A stretch of DNA of 64,000 nt from Mycobacterium sp. (GTDB lineage: Bacteria; Actinomycetota; Actinomycetes; Mycobacteriales; Mycobacteriaceae), in contig NZ_JASBVP010000007.1 of NCBI RefSeq assembly GCF_029961025.1, positions 62,001 through 126,000 of the forward strand, given 5' to 3'. Positions 1 through 10,100 of this stretch are shown in pieces (positions within the stretch are counted from its first letter, which is position 1; every line of letters starts with the position of its first letter). Below the pieces are notes generated by a model. It ran no database searches. It saw nothing but the letters and a program-made list of their open reading frames with translations, and was not told where the DNA came from. The translations under genes and the position numbers were made by a program.

Positions 1-1895
1 CGGTGGGTGCCGTTGCTGCGCGGCTGAAGCCAGGTTCCGGCGGGTAGCCCGTCTATGGCAATGTCGGCCGATTGAAAGCCGTTTAGTTGGTCCGACGTGC
101 GCCGTACCAGGACACCGTGGTTACCGGGGTCGACGCGGACCTGGAAGGTGATCGCAGATCCGGTGGTGCGGACCAGCCCGGCGACCATGCGGGTGTCGTC
201 GGCGCCCTCGTACTCGCTGAGCAGTAATTCGTCGGCGGCGTCGGCGTCGGTGTAGCCGTGCAGGATTCGACTGAGCGGATCGGCGGGGTAGACATCATCG
301 GTGGCCGCGACGGTGTCGCTGGGCTGGGTGTAGAGGAATGCGGTTGAGCTGTAGTCGGGTTGGACCATGTTGCGTTTGCCGTGCTCGATGCCGAATCGGA
401 TTGCCGAGTGGTAACCGATGGCGTCGGTGAGCATGAGCCGGTAGGCGGCGACACAATAGCCGGCACACCCACCGGCGGCCGTGCGTTGATCCGGCTGGCC
501 GGTGAGCGGGGCGCTATAGCGGCTGCCGTTGTTGAAATACCAGCCGCCCTCGTAGAGGTCTTCGGTGCCGGTCCCGTACCACTGGGGGGATGCCGAGCCG
601 TCGGTGTAGACCCGTTCGGCTCCTTCGAGAAAGTACGGGGCGTCTTCCATAAACGCCGTTTTGATCGCAGCGCCGCTCATGGTGTGGTTGACGCCGACGA
701 ACTTGCCATGGCCGTGCTCGTCGGCGAACAACCAGTCTTGGCCGGGGGTCGTGGGCCCGGCGTGCGAGCGGGCGGTGAAGTAGCCGGCGCGGCCGCTGGC
801 CAGTGCGGGTGCCCATTGAGGATCGGGTGTGGTCACGACGTCGCTGCTGATTCCCGCTAGGAGATCTCCGGTTGTGTTGAGCAGTGTGAGGCGGGCTGTT
901 CGGGCGAAAGGCATTGGCCACCAAGCTGATAACGCCACCGCTCCGCCGGGCTGGGGGATCGTGGCGAACATCAGCGCACGCACAGTGGTAAGGCCCAGCC
1001 CGGCGCCGAAGAATTCCCCCAGGGGCGAGTCGACCGTGGTTCGGCCGTCGAACTCGATCACCAGGCGCACCCCGCCCAGAAGTTGATCCCCCGATTTCGG
1101 CAGCCACAGGTGCAGCGCCGAAATGCTGCCCGGGCCGGTGGATTCCGCGATCGTCTGCGCGGTGTTAGCCGGCAGCGCGACAGCACGATCGGTATGCGTT
1201 GCCCAGGGTGCGGAGGGTTTAGGGTCGACGGTGCCCGCGGCGCGCAGAGTGGCGAGGACGTCGAGCGCGGGGTCGGAGCGCGAGAAGGTGGTGACGCCGT
1301 CGGCGGTCGAAAACTGGCGATAGTCGACGTGGTAGTACTCCAGGTTCGAGGTGACGCTGATCCGCATCGACCGTCGGTACGGCATCGGCACCTTGATGTA
1401 CACGCCGCCCGGCGATTGCGCCGCGTTGGCCACCAGGGGCCACACGAACGGTGCCCCCAGCACACCATCGACCACCGATTGCAGCGGCGCGTCTACCACC
1501 GGATGCCCGTCCAGCTCGATGAGGATCCTTCCGATCGCGCGCACGTCGCCGCGGTCGCGGGTGAACCAGATCGAGTCGACCTCGCCGGCTCCGCGATCCT
1601 GCGCGACGACACAGCCGGCACCGCCGGGCGCCAGACAGCCACCGGTGCCGTTGCGGTTACCGGTGGACAGGTCGAAATCCCCGCCGCCGCGGTCAAAGCT
1701 GGACACCTCCAGACTTTGGGTGTCGGCGCTCAGATACGGCAGCCGATCCAATCGGCGGAAGGTCTCCCAGCCCACCAACGGCAAACCGGGGTGTGTGAGC
1801 ACCGGTTCGGCGGGCGCAGCGGCCGCACCGGCAGCACCGGCAAGCCCCGGCAGCAGCACGATCATCGCAACGAGTGCCCGAACAGCCAGCGGCAT
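1..1895 (-). CDS. Secreted GH172 (DUF2961) glycoside hydrolase, 3' end beyond window
   Basis: The frame is open from an ATG at 1895 to the left edge with no stop, so about 631 residues are visible and the C-terminus is missing. Residues 1-27 form a hydrophobic, Ala-rich signal peptide, so the product is probably exported. The body shows the DUF2961/GH172 pattern: an SSFDRGGGDFD motif near residue 55, an SIWFT strand, a second jelly-roll with EFDGRTTVDSPLGEFFG near residue 275, then YFLEGAERVYTDG and GTGTEDLYEGGWY near residues 420-445. Known GH172 enzymes act on fructofuranosides or D-arabinofuranosides, so cell-wall arabinan is a plausible but unproven substrate. It is transcribed away from the methyltransferase at 2023. 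Confidence 0.85.
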   Translation of the reverse strand, partial: MPLAVRALVAMIVLLPGLAGAAGAAAAPAEPVLTHPGLPLVGWETFRRLDRLPYLSADTQSLEVSSFDRGGGDFDLSTGNRNGTGGCLAPGGAGCVVAQDRGAGEVDSIWFTRDRGDVRAIGRILIELDGHPVVDAPLQSVVDGVLGAPFVWPLVANAAQSPGGVYIKVPMPYRRSMRISVTSNLEYYHVDYRQFSTADGVTTFSRSDPALDVLATLRAAGTVDPKPSAPWATHTDRAVALPANTAQTIAESTGPGSISALHLWLPKSGDQLLGGVRLVIEFDGRTTVDSPLGEFFGAGLGLTTVRALMFATIPQPGGAVALSAWWPMPFARTARLTLLNTTGDLLAGISSDVVTTPDPQWAPALASGRAGYFTARSHAGPTTPGQDWLFADEHGHGKFVGVNHTMSGAAIKTAFMEDAPYFLEGAERVYTDGSASPQWYGTGTEDLYEGGWYFNNGSRYSAPLTGQPDQRTAAGGCAGYCVAAYRLMLTDAIGYHSAIRFGIEHGKRNMVQPDYSSTAFLYTQPSDTVAATDDVYPADPLSRILHGYTDADAADELLLSEYEGADDTRMVAGLVRTTGSAITFQVRVDPGNHGVLVRRTSDQLNGFQSADIAIDGLPAGTWLQPRSNGTH

Positions 1896-2022
1896 AGCAC
1901 CCCAGGCTACGGTTTAAGGGCAACGGCCCGCCCCGGGAGCGTCCCAGGTCGGTTATCGGCCGGGGAGCCCGCCGATCCCGAGGGTCGGGCAGCGCCATCG
2001 CGATCTTTACGGGGGCGAGCTG

Positions 2023-2703
2023 GTGAGCTATTGGCGGAGCGCGGCCGAGGACGAGGCGATGCAGGACGAGCACCGCTTCGTCTGGAAAGCGATGCTGGAC
2101 ACCATCGATGTGGACCTCGCCGGGAAGCGGGTGCTCGACGTTGGCTGCAACCGGGGAGGTTTTCTGCGCCTGCTCGCCGACGACTGCGGGATCAGCGAGG
2201 GCTTCGGCTACGACCCTGCGGCGGGCGCGATCGGCGACGCGCGCCGCCTGGCGGGCACGCGCCCGTTGCGGTTCGAGACCGCCGCAACCCCGCCCGCGGG
2301 GTGGGGCGGCTTCGATGTGGCGTTTAGCCATGAGGTGCTCTACCTGCTGGACGATCTGCCGGGGCACGCGACGTCCGTTTTCCGGGTCCTCAAGCCCGGC
2401 GGGGTGTATTACGCCGTCATGGGTGTGCACGCCGCCAGCCCCCTGATGGCTGCCTGGCATGCGGAAAATGCCGGGGAGATGGGCCTGCCCGAGCTGTATG
2501 ACCTTGATCGGGTGGCCGGGTGGTTCTCCGAGGCTGGGTTTCAGGTTGCCGCCGCTCGGCTGCGCATCCGCTTTGTCCCGATCGCCGCGCGGGATCTCGG
2601 CACGGGTGGAGTGCTCGACTGGCTCGACTACTACGGCAACCAGAAGATCATGTTCCGCTTCGGCCGGCCCGAGCCGGTGGGCCGCAACCACGCCACCGGC
2701 TGA
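2023..2703 (+). CDS. Class I SAM-dependent methyltransferase
   Basis: This 226-residue protein starts at a GTG; no upstream in-frame ATG is convincing. It has the SAM-binding motif RVLDVGCNRGGF near residues 38-49 and a post-motif region with HEVLYLLDDLPG and FRVLKPGGVYY, typical of the Methyltransf_11/25 fold. No signal peptide or membrane segment is seen. The substrate cannot be told from sequence. It stands alone between two leftward genes, and its 3' end is 26 bp from the convergent FIST gene. Confidence 0.75.
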   Translation: MSYWRSAAEDEAMQDEHRFVWKAMLDTIDVDLAGKRVLDVGCNRGGFLRLLADDCGISEGFGYDPAAGAIGDARRLAGTRPLRFETAATPPAGWGGFDVAFSHEVLYLLDDLPGHATSVFRVLKPGGVYYAVMGVHAASPLMAAWHAENAGEMGLPELYDLDRVAGWFSEAGFQVAAARLRIRFVPIAARDLGTGGVLDWLDYYGNQKIMFRFGRPEPVGRNHATG

Positions 2704-2729
2704 GCGCCGGATGAACTTACCGGGTGAAC

Positions 2730-3884
2730 CTACTCGGTGAATAACGCCATCGAGGCGGTGAACCCGTGCAGCGCGTTGCGGGCGGCGATGGGACCGATCT
2801 CCCCGGCGGCGAAGAACCCGGCCAGCGTGGTCGGCCCGAGCAGGTCCTGGATCGTCGCCGCGTCATGGTCGGTGACCCCGAACATGCGCCGCCCCCGCCC
2901 GTTGCAGGTGAACAGCAGCGCCCCCACCGGGCGTCCGGGCAGTTCGGCCAAGGCGCGCTCCAGGGTCAGGCGGAGATCTTTGTCGGCCCCCGCCGGGTCA
3001 CGCACCTGAAATTGCACGGTCGCGCCGACCTGCACGGCCTGGCCGAGTTCGATTGCCCCGCTGGCGGGATCGGCGCCCAGCAGCCCGCGGATCAAAAAGT
3101 CGCCCGGACCGGGGGCCACCAAATGCTCATCGACAAGGATCCCGATCTGCACCCCACGCCCGATGAGTTCCTGCTCGCCGGGCGGCAACCCCTCGACGAT
3201 CTCGCGCAGCCGCAGAAGCGGCGGTCGTCCGCCCAGTTCGTTGATCACCGTCCCCTCGGCGGCGGTGACGATGTAGGGCTGGCCGATGGGCCGGCACCCC
3301 TGCGACACGATCGGGAAAGCGTGCTGGCCGGGCAGGCGCACCCCCACCAGGCCCGAGCTGAACACGTCGCGCCCGCAAAACAGCCGGGTGTCACCCGGTG
3401 CCTGCCCGCCGCTGACCAGCCCGCCCACCACCTTCACCCCGGGCAGGTCGGTGTTGAGGTGCTCGATGAGCAGATGCGAGGGGAAGGTGTAGGGATCCGC
3501 CAGCAGCAGGTGCAGATCATCCGCTGCGCCCGGGTCGAACCGGTAGCCGGTGAGCAGCCCGCCCGAGCCGGTACGGATGAAATCCAGGTGAAACGGCTCG
3601 GCCGGCAGGCCCGAGGCCACCCACAGCGCGAGCGCGGGTCCGTTCTCGATCTCATGGTGCCCCGCGACGATTCCCTGGGCCACGCATCCTATTAAGCAGG
3701 GCGGGGCGAGCATCTCCTGCACCGCGCCCAGCGCGTCGGCGGCCTGCCCGGTGTGCGGTCGCGAGGCGAGCAGCACCGCCAGCGACGGCGACTCGCCGGC
3801 GAGCCCCTCGCACGCCTGCGCAGCCGCCTGTTCCGCGGCCCGCCGCGCCTCGGGCGCCGAGGAAACCCCGACTGCGATTCGCAC
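2730..3884 (-). CDS. FIST N/FIST C domain sensory protein (Rv0628c-type)
   Basis: This 384-residue protein begins at GTG 3884, chosen because M. tuberculosis Rv0628c starts at the equivalent MRIxVGV and has the same length; the open frame runs 23 codons further up. The N-terminal FIST half carries [17 protein letters not shown], and the FIST_C half carries [14 protein letters not shown] and a terminal [11 protein letters not shown]...LHGFTAS block. FIST domains are thought to bind small ligands such as amino acids and usually sit with signalling proteins, but none is fused here. The stop codon lies in a degenerate 13-bp tandem repeat (2712-2737). Confidence 0.85.
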   Translation of the reverse strand: MRIAVGVSSAPEARRAAEQAAAQACEGLAGESPSLAVLLASRPHTGQAADALGAVQEMLAPPCLIGCVAQGIVAGHHEIENGPALALWVASGLPAEPFHLDFIRTGSGGLLTGYRFDPGAADDLHLLLADPYTFPSHLLIEHLNTDLPGVKVVGGLVSGGQAPGDTRLFCGRDVFSSGLVGVRLPGQHAFPIVSQGCRPIGQPYIVTAAEGTVINELGGRPPLLRLREIVEGLPPGEQELIGRGVQIGILVDEHLVAPGPGDFLIRGLLGADPASGAIELGQAVQVGATVQFQVRDPAGADKDLRLTLERALAELPGRPVGALLFTCNGRGRRMFGVTDHDAATIQDLLGPTTLAGFFAAGEIGPIAARNALHGFTASMALFTE

Positions 3885-3949
3885 CCTTCCATGATGCGCC
3901 GCCCATGGGCGCGGCGGAACAGTCAACACCGCGGCCTGCGGCGGCGGTC

Positions 3950-4837
3950 TCACCCTTCGGCGTTGGCGCGTAGTCGCACCATCCGCGTCGTCGAACTCTC
4001 ATCGAGTTCCACAAGCTCAGAGCGCGAACGCAGAAAGTCGCTGAAAGACTTGAATCCCAGGGACTTTTCGCTAAACGACGGGTCCATTCGCTTCATCTGC
4101 GCCTTGACCGAGGAGTTGTGCAGCCACTCGACGTCGTCTTTTTCCATGCCGATCCGCAGCGCACGGGTCAGCAGACCGGTGGCCGCGGCGTGCGGATCGG
4201 GCGGTTGAGGCTCCTCGGCCTCCTTGGTGCGGCGGGTGCGCCGCTTCGGCGCATCGGCATCGGCGGGAGCCGGTTCGGGCTCCAGCACCGAAACCCCCGG
4301 CAGCGCGTCGTAGGTGACGAACTCGTCGCAGGCGGCCGCCAGCGCCCTGCTCGACGCACCGGCCACACCCACCCCCACCACGTAGCGACCAAGCCGCCGA
4401 CAGCGCTGCGCCAACGGGATGTAGTCGGAGTCTCCGGCCACGATCACCACATGGGTCAGGTCGGGCAGGCGGAACATGTCCTCGACCGCGTCGACGGCCA
4501 GCCGGATGTCGGCGGCGTTTTTGCCGTAAGCCGCCGCCGGGAACAGTTGCACCAGATCGACCGCGCGGCCCACCAATTGCTTGCGGTAACCCGTGTTGAC
4601 CTCATCCGACCAGTCCGCGTACGCGCGGGTGAGCACCAAGGTCCCGAACGACGACGCGAAATCGATGATGGCGCCGACGTCGACGATGGCCCGCGCCAGC
4701 CGATCTGGATACTTGTCCAGTCCTTTGGCCTTGTCGCGCTGGAATGAGTTGCGGCCGTTCACTTGGTCATAGCGGGAGATCACGATGTTGTCGAAGTCGA
4801 GGTAGACCGCAACGCGTCCCGCATCGTGTTCCGTCAT
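3950..4837 (-). CDS. NYN domain (PIN-like) protein with C-terminal OST-HTH/LOTUS domain
   Basis: The predicted 295-residue protein has an N-terminal NYN (LabA/DUF88, PIN-fold) domain: the acidic [10 protein letters not shown] strand at residues 12-21, and [14 protein letters not shown], whose aspartates would bind metal in an RNase active site. A charged, Pro/Lys-rich linker near residues 190-215 leads to a C-terminal OST-HTH/LOTUS-like segment (GLLTRALRI...[13 protein letters not shown]), a fold that binds RNA. A role in RNA processing or decay is inferred. An ATG at 4855 would add six residues. It is divergent from the VOC gene at 4999. Confidence 0.8.
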   Translation of the reverse strand: MTEHDAGRVAVYLDFDNIVISRYDQVNGRNSFQRDKAKGLDKYPDRLARAIVDVGAIIDFASSFGTLVLTRAYADWSDEVNTGYRKQLVGRAVDLVQLFPAAAYGKNAADIRLAVDAVEDMFRLPDLTHVVIVAGDSDYIPLAQRCRRLGRYVVGVGVAGASSRALAAACDEFVTYDALPGVSVLEPEPAPADADAPKRRTRRTKEAEEPQPPDPHAAATGLLTRALRIGMEKDDVEWLHNSSVKAQMKRMDPSFSEKSLGFKSFSDFLRSRSELVELDESSTTRMVRLRANAEG

Positions 4838-4998
4838 GAACCCAGTCTCGACCATCGGACGCCGATCACGGTGCCGATCGTCACTTCGGTGTCGACCTGG
4901 TTGTTATGGTTGTTCTGCCCTGAAGACAACCAGTCCCGCGAGTCAACACAGTGCAGTCCCGGCCCGCTGCGCAAGCGAGCCACCCACAGGAGGCACCA

Positions 4999-5352
4999 AT
5001 GAGCGAGCACGAAGTGAAAATGATCGTCTTGTCCACCGACAATCTGGACGAGTCGATCCGGTTTTACAGCGAAACCCTGGGAATGCCGCTGAAGTTCCGC
5101 GACGGCGCGCACTTTGCGGCCCTCGACGGTGGGCCGATCACGCTCGCGCTGGCGACCGCGGTGGATCACCCCATGCCCGGGCAGGTAGTCGTCGGTATCA
5201 AAACCGCCGATGTCGACGGCGCGGCGAAGGCCGTCGAGGCCAGCGGCGGCGGCATCGTGAAGGGCCCCTACGACGACGCCCACGAGCGGCGCGCGGTGGT
5301 CTACGACAACAAAGGCAACGGCCTGGTGTTCTACAAGCCGCTGGCCCGCTGA
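4999..5352 (+). CDS. VOC/glyoxalase-bleomycin resistance superfamily protein
   Basis: This 117-residue single-module protein starts at an ATG preceded by an AGGAGG-like ribosome site at about 4988-4993. The vicinal-oxygen-chelate pattern is clear: an N-terminal strand ending in STDNLDESIRFYSETLGMPL, a central GGPITLAL strand, and a C-terminal VVYDNKGNGLVFYKPL. A substrate cannot be assigned; VOC proteins include glyoxalases, dioxygenases and resistance proteins. It is monocistronic and convergent with recD, with 43 bp between the stops. Confidence 0.75.
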   Translation: MSEHEVKMIVLSTDNLDESIRFYSETLGMPLKFRDGAHFAALDGGPITLALATAVDHPMPGQVVVGIKTADVDGAAKAVEASGGGIVKGPYDDAHERRAVVYDNKGNGLVFYKPLAR

Positions 5353-5381
5353 ATGGGGAAACGCGCCGGCGGCGCCGCCCG

Positions 5382-5403
5382 GGCCTAAGCCAGGCCTAAG
5401 CCG
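5382..5403. repeat. 11-bp tandem duplication at recD stop
   Basis: GGCCTAAGCCA and GGCCTAAGCCG (10 of 11 identical); the recD stop (CTA at 5396-5398 on the plus strand) is in the second copy. Confidence 0.9.
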
Positions 5404-7138
5404 ACACCGTGTCGACCGCCCGCAGCCGTTGCCGCAAGCCGGTGGCTCGCAGCGCCCGGCGCTCGATCGCGGCGCGGACGGCGGCCGCGGAGCCGACGAC
5501 CCGGACCCTGGCCTTGGCGCGGGTCACCGCGGTGTAGAGCAGCTCGCGGGTCAACAGCCGCGACTCCTCGGACGGCACCAGCACCGTGACCTCCTCGGCC
5601 TGGCTGCCCTGCATTTTGTGGATCGTCATCGCGTGCATCGTCTCGACATCGCCGAGACGGCTGGTCGCGAAGTCCAGCGGCCCGGCCGCGGCGGCGATGA
5701 CGGCCCGAAGACCGTCCGGGCCCGCAACCACCACGCCGGTGTCGCCGTTGTAGACGCCCAGCCCGACGCTGTTCCTGGTCACCAGGACGGGCCGCCCGGG
5801 GTACCACTCCGCCCACGGCGGGTCGCCGGTTTCCTCGGCAAGCCACTGGTGGAGTTGTCGGTTCCAGTGCCGCACCCCGAAAGGCCCGTCGCGATGCGCG
5901 CAGAGCAGCCGATGCTCGTCCAGTGTCGTCAGCGCCTCCCCGACGGCCCCCAACAGCGCCGCCTCCCGCAGCCGGATCGCGTGCGGCACCAGGATCGCCC
6001 GCAACCGCTGCGTGATGTCCTGCGGATCCTCGAAAAACTCGATGTGCGGGTCCGCCGATCGCAGCAGCTCCACCGCGCGTTCGGCGTCGCCTGCCCGGAT
6101 CGCCTGCGCCAGGGCCCCGATCGACTTCCCGAACCGGTGCGAGGTGCGCAGCGTCGCCACCCGCACGTCGTCGCGCGCGGAAAGCCCGTCCACCAGGTCG
6201 GCCAGCACCGCGCCGGCTTCCACCGACGCGAGCTGGTCGGCGTCACCGACCAGCAGCAGCCGGGCATCCGGTCGCACCGCCTCCAGCAGCCGCGCCATCA
6301 ACGTCAGCGACACCATCGACGTCTCGTCGACCACGATCACGTCGTGCGGCAACCGGTTTGCGCGATGGTGGCGAAACCGTGAGGACGTGCCCGGCCGGGG
6401 GCCCAGCAACCGGTGCAGCGTCATCGCCCGCAACTCGCCCAGCCGCATCCGATCGGCGGTGTCCAGCTTGGCCACCTCATGCCGCACCGCCTCGTGCAGC
6501 CGGGCCGCCGCCTTGCCGGTGGGCGCCGCCAACGCTATCCGCAGGCCCGCCCGTCCGGACAGCTGGGCCTGTTCGGCCAGCAGCGCCAGCAGTCGCGCCA
6601 CCGTGGTGGTCTTGCCGGTGCCTGGCCCCCCGGTCAACACCGTAACGGCCTGCGACAGGGCGATTTCCGCCGCGCTGCGCTGCTCTTCGAAACCCGGGGG
6701 GAAAAGCCGCTGGTAGCCGGGTAGAACGACAGCCGGGCCGGGTGCCGACAGCGCGAGCAGGTCGGCGCAGACCTGTCTTTCCTCACGCCAATACCGGTCG
6801 AGGTAAAGCAGCCGGTCGCCCTCCAGACGCAGCACGGCCGGCTGCCTCAGCAGCGGACTCGCCTGCACCGCCGCCAGCCACCCCGCGGGCTCGGGCCACG
6901 GCAACCCGTCGGCGCCGACGCTCGCCGCGACACCCGGCAGGTCGATGCACACCGATCCGCCGCGCAGCGCGCGCACCGCGAGGGCGACCGCGAGCCGCAC
7001 CCGCTCGTCATACTCCTGTCCCAGAGCGCAAACCCGCTGAGCCACATGAACATCCGAGACGTCCAGCACCCCGGCCTCGTTGAAAACCCGCAGCAGTCCG
7101 GTCGCACCGGTGGCAACCGCGACGTCGATGGGCGTCAC
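5396..7138 (-). CDS. recD: RecBCD helicase subunit RecD
   Basis: RecD (580 residues; about 575 in M. tuberculosis) is the 5'-3' SF1B helicase subunit of the RecBCD helicase-nuclease. The Walker A motif GGPGTGKTTT lies near residue 168, Walker B is VVDETSMVS, and late helicase motifs include THKMQGSQAEEV and LLYTAVTRAKARVRV. The start is GTG 7138, overlapping the recB stop as GTGA, which indicates translational coupling; the open frame extends further up but inside recB. It is the last gene of recC-recB-recD. The stop lies in an 11-bp tandem duplication (5382-5403). Confidence 0.95.
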   Translation of the reverse strand: MTPIDVAVATGATGLLRVFNEAGVLDVSDVHVAQRVCALGQEYDERVRLAVALAVRALRGGSVCIDLPGVAASVGADGLPWPEPAGWLAAVQASPLLRQPAVLRLEGDRLLYLDRYWREERQVCADLLALSAPGPAVVLPGYQRLFPPGFEEQRSAAEIALSQAVTVLTGGPGTGKTTTVARLLALLAEQAQLSGRAGLRIALAAPTGKAAARLHEAVRHEVAKLDTADRMRLGELRAMTLHRLLGPRPGTSSRFRHHRANRLPHDVIVVDETSMVSLTLMARLLEAVRPDARLLLVGDADQLASVEAGAVLADLVDGLSARDDVRVATLRTSHRFGKSIGALAQAIRAGDAERAVELLRSADPHIEFFEDPQDITQRLRAILVPHAIRLREAALLGAVGEALTTLDEHRLLCAHRDGPFGVRHWNRQLHQWLAEETGDPPWAEWYPGRPVLVTRNSVGLGVYNGDTGVVVAGPDGLRAVIAAAAGPLDFATSRLGDVETMHAMTIHKMQGSQAEEVTVLVPSEESRLLTRELLYTAVTRAKARVRVVGSAAAVRAAIERRALRATGLRQRLRAVDTVSA

Positions 7139-10100
7139 GCGGCCCGCCCGTTGCCGTCGAGCAGATCCGACAGCGCCACCACCAGCTGGGGCGGCGGGCG
7201 CCAACCGAACACCCCGCACGGGTGCCCGTCAACCACCGGGGTGTCGGCTCCGCACATGCCGCGCACGAAAAGGTACAGCACCCCGCCGAGATGCCGAAAC
7301 GGGTCGTAGCCGGGTTGCCGCCAGCGCAGAAAGCGATGCAGCACAACAACATACAACAGAGCTTGCAGCGGGTAGTCGGAATGCAGCATGGCCTGGGTCA
7401 GCCTCTCGAAAGAGTAGTCCGGCGCGAAATCGCCCAGGTGGTTCGTCTTGTAGTCCACCACCAGATAGCGCGGCCCGGGAATCCGCAGCACCACATCGAT
7501 CGACCCGGCCAGATAGCCCCGCAGCTCCTGCTCACCCAGCCCGGGCGACGTCAACCGGTCGGCATACCGCGCCAACGGATCATCGGCGGACACCTGCGAT
7601 CGCAGCAGCTTTCCCGCATCGGCCAACGACACGCGCCGCGCCGGGCCCGGCAGATCTCCGCCGGCCAGCGGAAGTTCGAAGTCCAACTCCCGCAGACGAT
7701 CACGCACCCCGATCCGCCTGAGCGTGAGGCCATCGGCTAACGGCCCCAGCGGGGTGTCGTGCATCGGCACCAGGGCGGCGGCCAGCTCGGCGGCGCCGAC
7801 GTCGGCCGGCCACCACGCCAGGTGGCGGCGCGCCTGCTCCTCGAGTTCGGCGGCCAGGTCGGGTGCCGAGGGGTCCGCCGTTTCCAGCACCGCGTGCACC
7901 AGCGACCCGAACGCCGTGCCGGACGGCATCCCCGCCAGCGGCGAGGGAAGCCGCGCACCGCGACCGGGCGTGGTGATGATGACGCTCTCGCTCTCGTCGT
8001 CGCGGGCGGAGATCTCCGGTTCGCTTTCCACGCCGACGGGCTGCGCACCGCGCACCAGCGCCGAATAGGAGGTGCGCCGCCAGCCGGTGTCGATCGTGCG
8101 GTGAAAGTGGCGCACCTCGAAATCGTCGGTCGGCACGGGGGTTTCGTCGACCGTGCGGACGGCAACCAGCGATTCCTCGACCGCCGGGCCGCCGGCGGCC
8201 TGCCATCGCGCAAACAGCTCCCACGCGTCCTCGTCGGTGATGCCCGGCGAGCACTTGTCGGGCACCTCGGCCTGCCCGGCGCCCCGCCCGCGCAGCAGCC
8301 GGGACAGCCCGCCGTTGGCTTCGTCTCGGGTCGGCGCCCACCACGCCACAACCTGGGACTGCGCCCGGGTGAGCGCGACGTAGGTGAGCCGGATGTTGTC
8401 GCGCGCCACCTCCCGGCGGTACAGCTCCTCGACGGCTCGGCGTTCGGGGTCGCGGCGCTCGCCTCCGAGATACAGGCACCGGGTCTCGGTGTGATCGTGA
8501 TAGAGCAGGATGTCGCCGGCGCGCACATAGCGATTGAACGCGAACGGCAGATACACGATGGGGAACTGCAGCCCTTTGGCGACGAACGCGGTCATGATTT
8601 GCACCGCGACCGCGTCGCTGTCCAGGCGGCGGTTGTGCTCGGTCGCCCGGGTGCGGGTGTCGCACTGCCGGCGCAGCCAGTCCCGCAGGGCGGGCAGGCT
8701 CGCGGGCAGGCTGGAGCCTTCCCGGTGCGCGGTCCGGTTCAGCAGGTCCGCGATGTGCGCCAGGTCGGTCATGTGCCGCTCGCCGCCGTGCCGGGTGAGC
8801 AGCCGCCGCCCCATGCCGGCCAGCTGCGCGGCCTCCAGCACCGCCGCGGGCCCGCGCAGCCGGGCGTGATCGGCCCACTGGCGCAGCGTGGCCGCCACCC
8901 GGTCGGTGAGCGCATCTCCCCCGGCGGCCAGGGTTTCCGCGGTCTCACCGAAGAACATCGTGCACGCGGCGGCGCGAACCAGCCCGCTGCGGTGCGGGGC
9001 GTCGATCGCCTCCAGCAGGCACAGCCAGTCTTTGGCCGCCTGGGATCCGAAGACGTCGGTGTCGCCGGTGTAGACCGCGGGAACGCCCGCCGCGGCCAGG
9101 GCGTCCCGGCAGGCGCGGGCGTCCTCGTGTTGCTCGACGATCACCGCGATGTCACCGGCCTGCACCGGCCTCCCGTCATAGGTGGCGCCGCTGGCCAGCA
9201 GGCGCGCGATGTCGGCGGCCAGATCGGCGGGAATGTGGCGGCGCAACCGGTCGATCGGGATGTTGTCGGTGCCGCGATAGCCGAGGGTGGAGCGTTTGAC
9301 CACGCGCAGCCGAAACGGCGCGTGGTGCGGCGCGCCGATCAGCCGTTGCGTTTGCTGGTGTGCGGTAATGTCGTGCACCACGATCTCGGGGTGGCCCAGC
9401 GCCGCCCCACCCAGCACGGTGTGCAGGCTGTCCACCAGCGGCTGGTCGCTGCGGTAGTTGACGCCCAGCGTGTAGTGGGCACCCGCGGTGCGCGCCGCCT
9501 TGAGGTAGGTGTGGACGTCGCCGCCGCGGAAACCATAGATGGCCTGCTTGGGGTCGCCGATCAAAATGAGCGCCGCGTGCCCGCTGAACGCCCGGTCGAG
9601 CACCCGCCACTGTATGGGGTCGGTGTCCTGAAACTCGTCGACCAGCACGATGCGCCACCGGCGCCGCATCCGGTCGCGGGCCGGGGAGTTTTCTGCCTCA
9701 AGGGCTTTCGCCAGCCGGGTGAGCAGGTCGTCGTATCCGAGGATGCGCATCCGGCGCTTGCGGAGGTCGAGTTCGGTTTTCGCGGCCTCGGCGAAGCGCA
9801 GCCGGATGCCGGCTTCGCTGTCCGGCTCGGGATCCAGGGGCCGCAGTTGGGCGCAGGGATCGTCGACGACGGCGCGGACGAGATCCAGCGCCTGTTTGCG
9901 GGTCAGCGCCGGATCCCGATCCTCGCGCCCGAACCACGCGAGGTAGAGATCGTCGACGACCTCGCCGATCAGGTCGTCGAGGCTTTCGGCGAGCGTGACG
10001 TCGGCGGCGGTGTCACCGGCCACGCCCAGTGATTTCAGCACCCGCCCGCAAAACTCGTGGGTGGTCGCGATGGTGGCCGCGTCGAAGTTCGCCAGGGCGT

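Noticed and set aside
7759..10032. 757-codon plus-strand open frame
   Set aside because: Shadow of recB; no recognisable domain.
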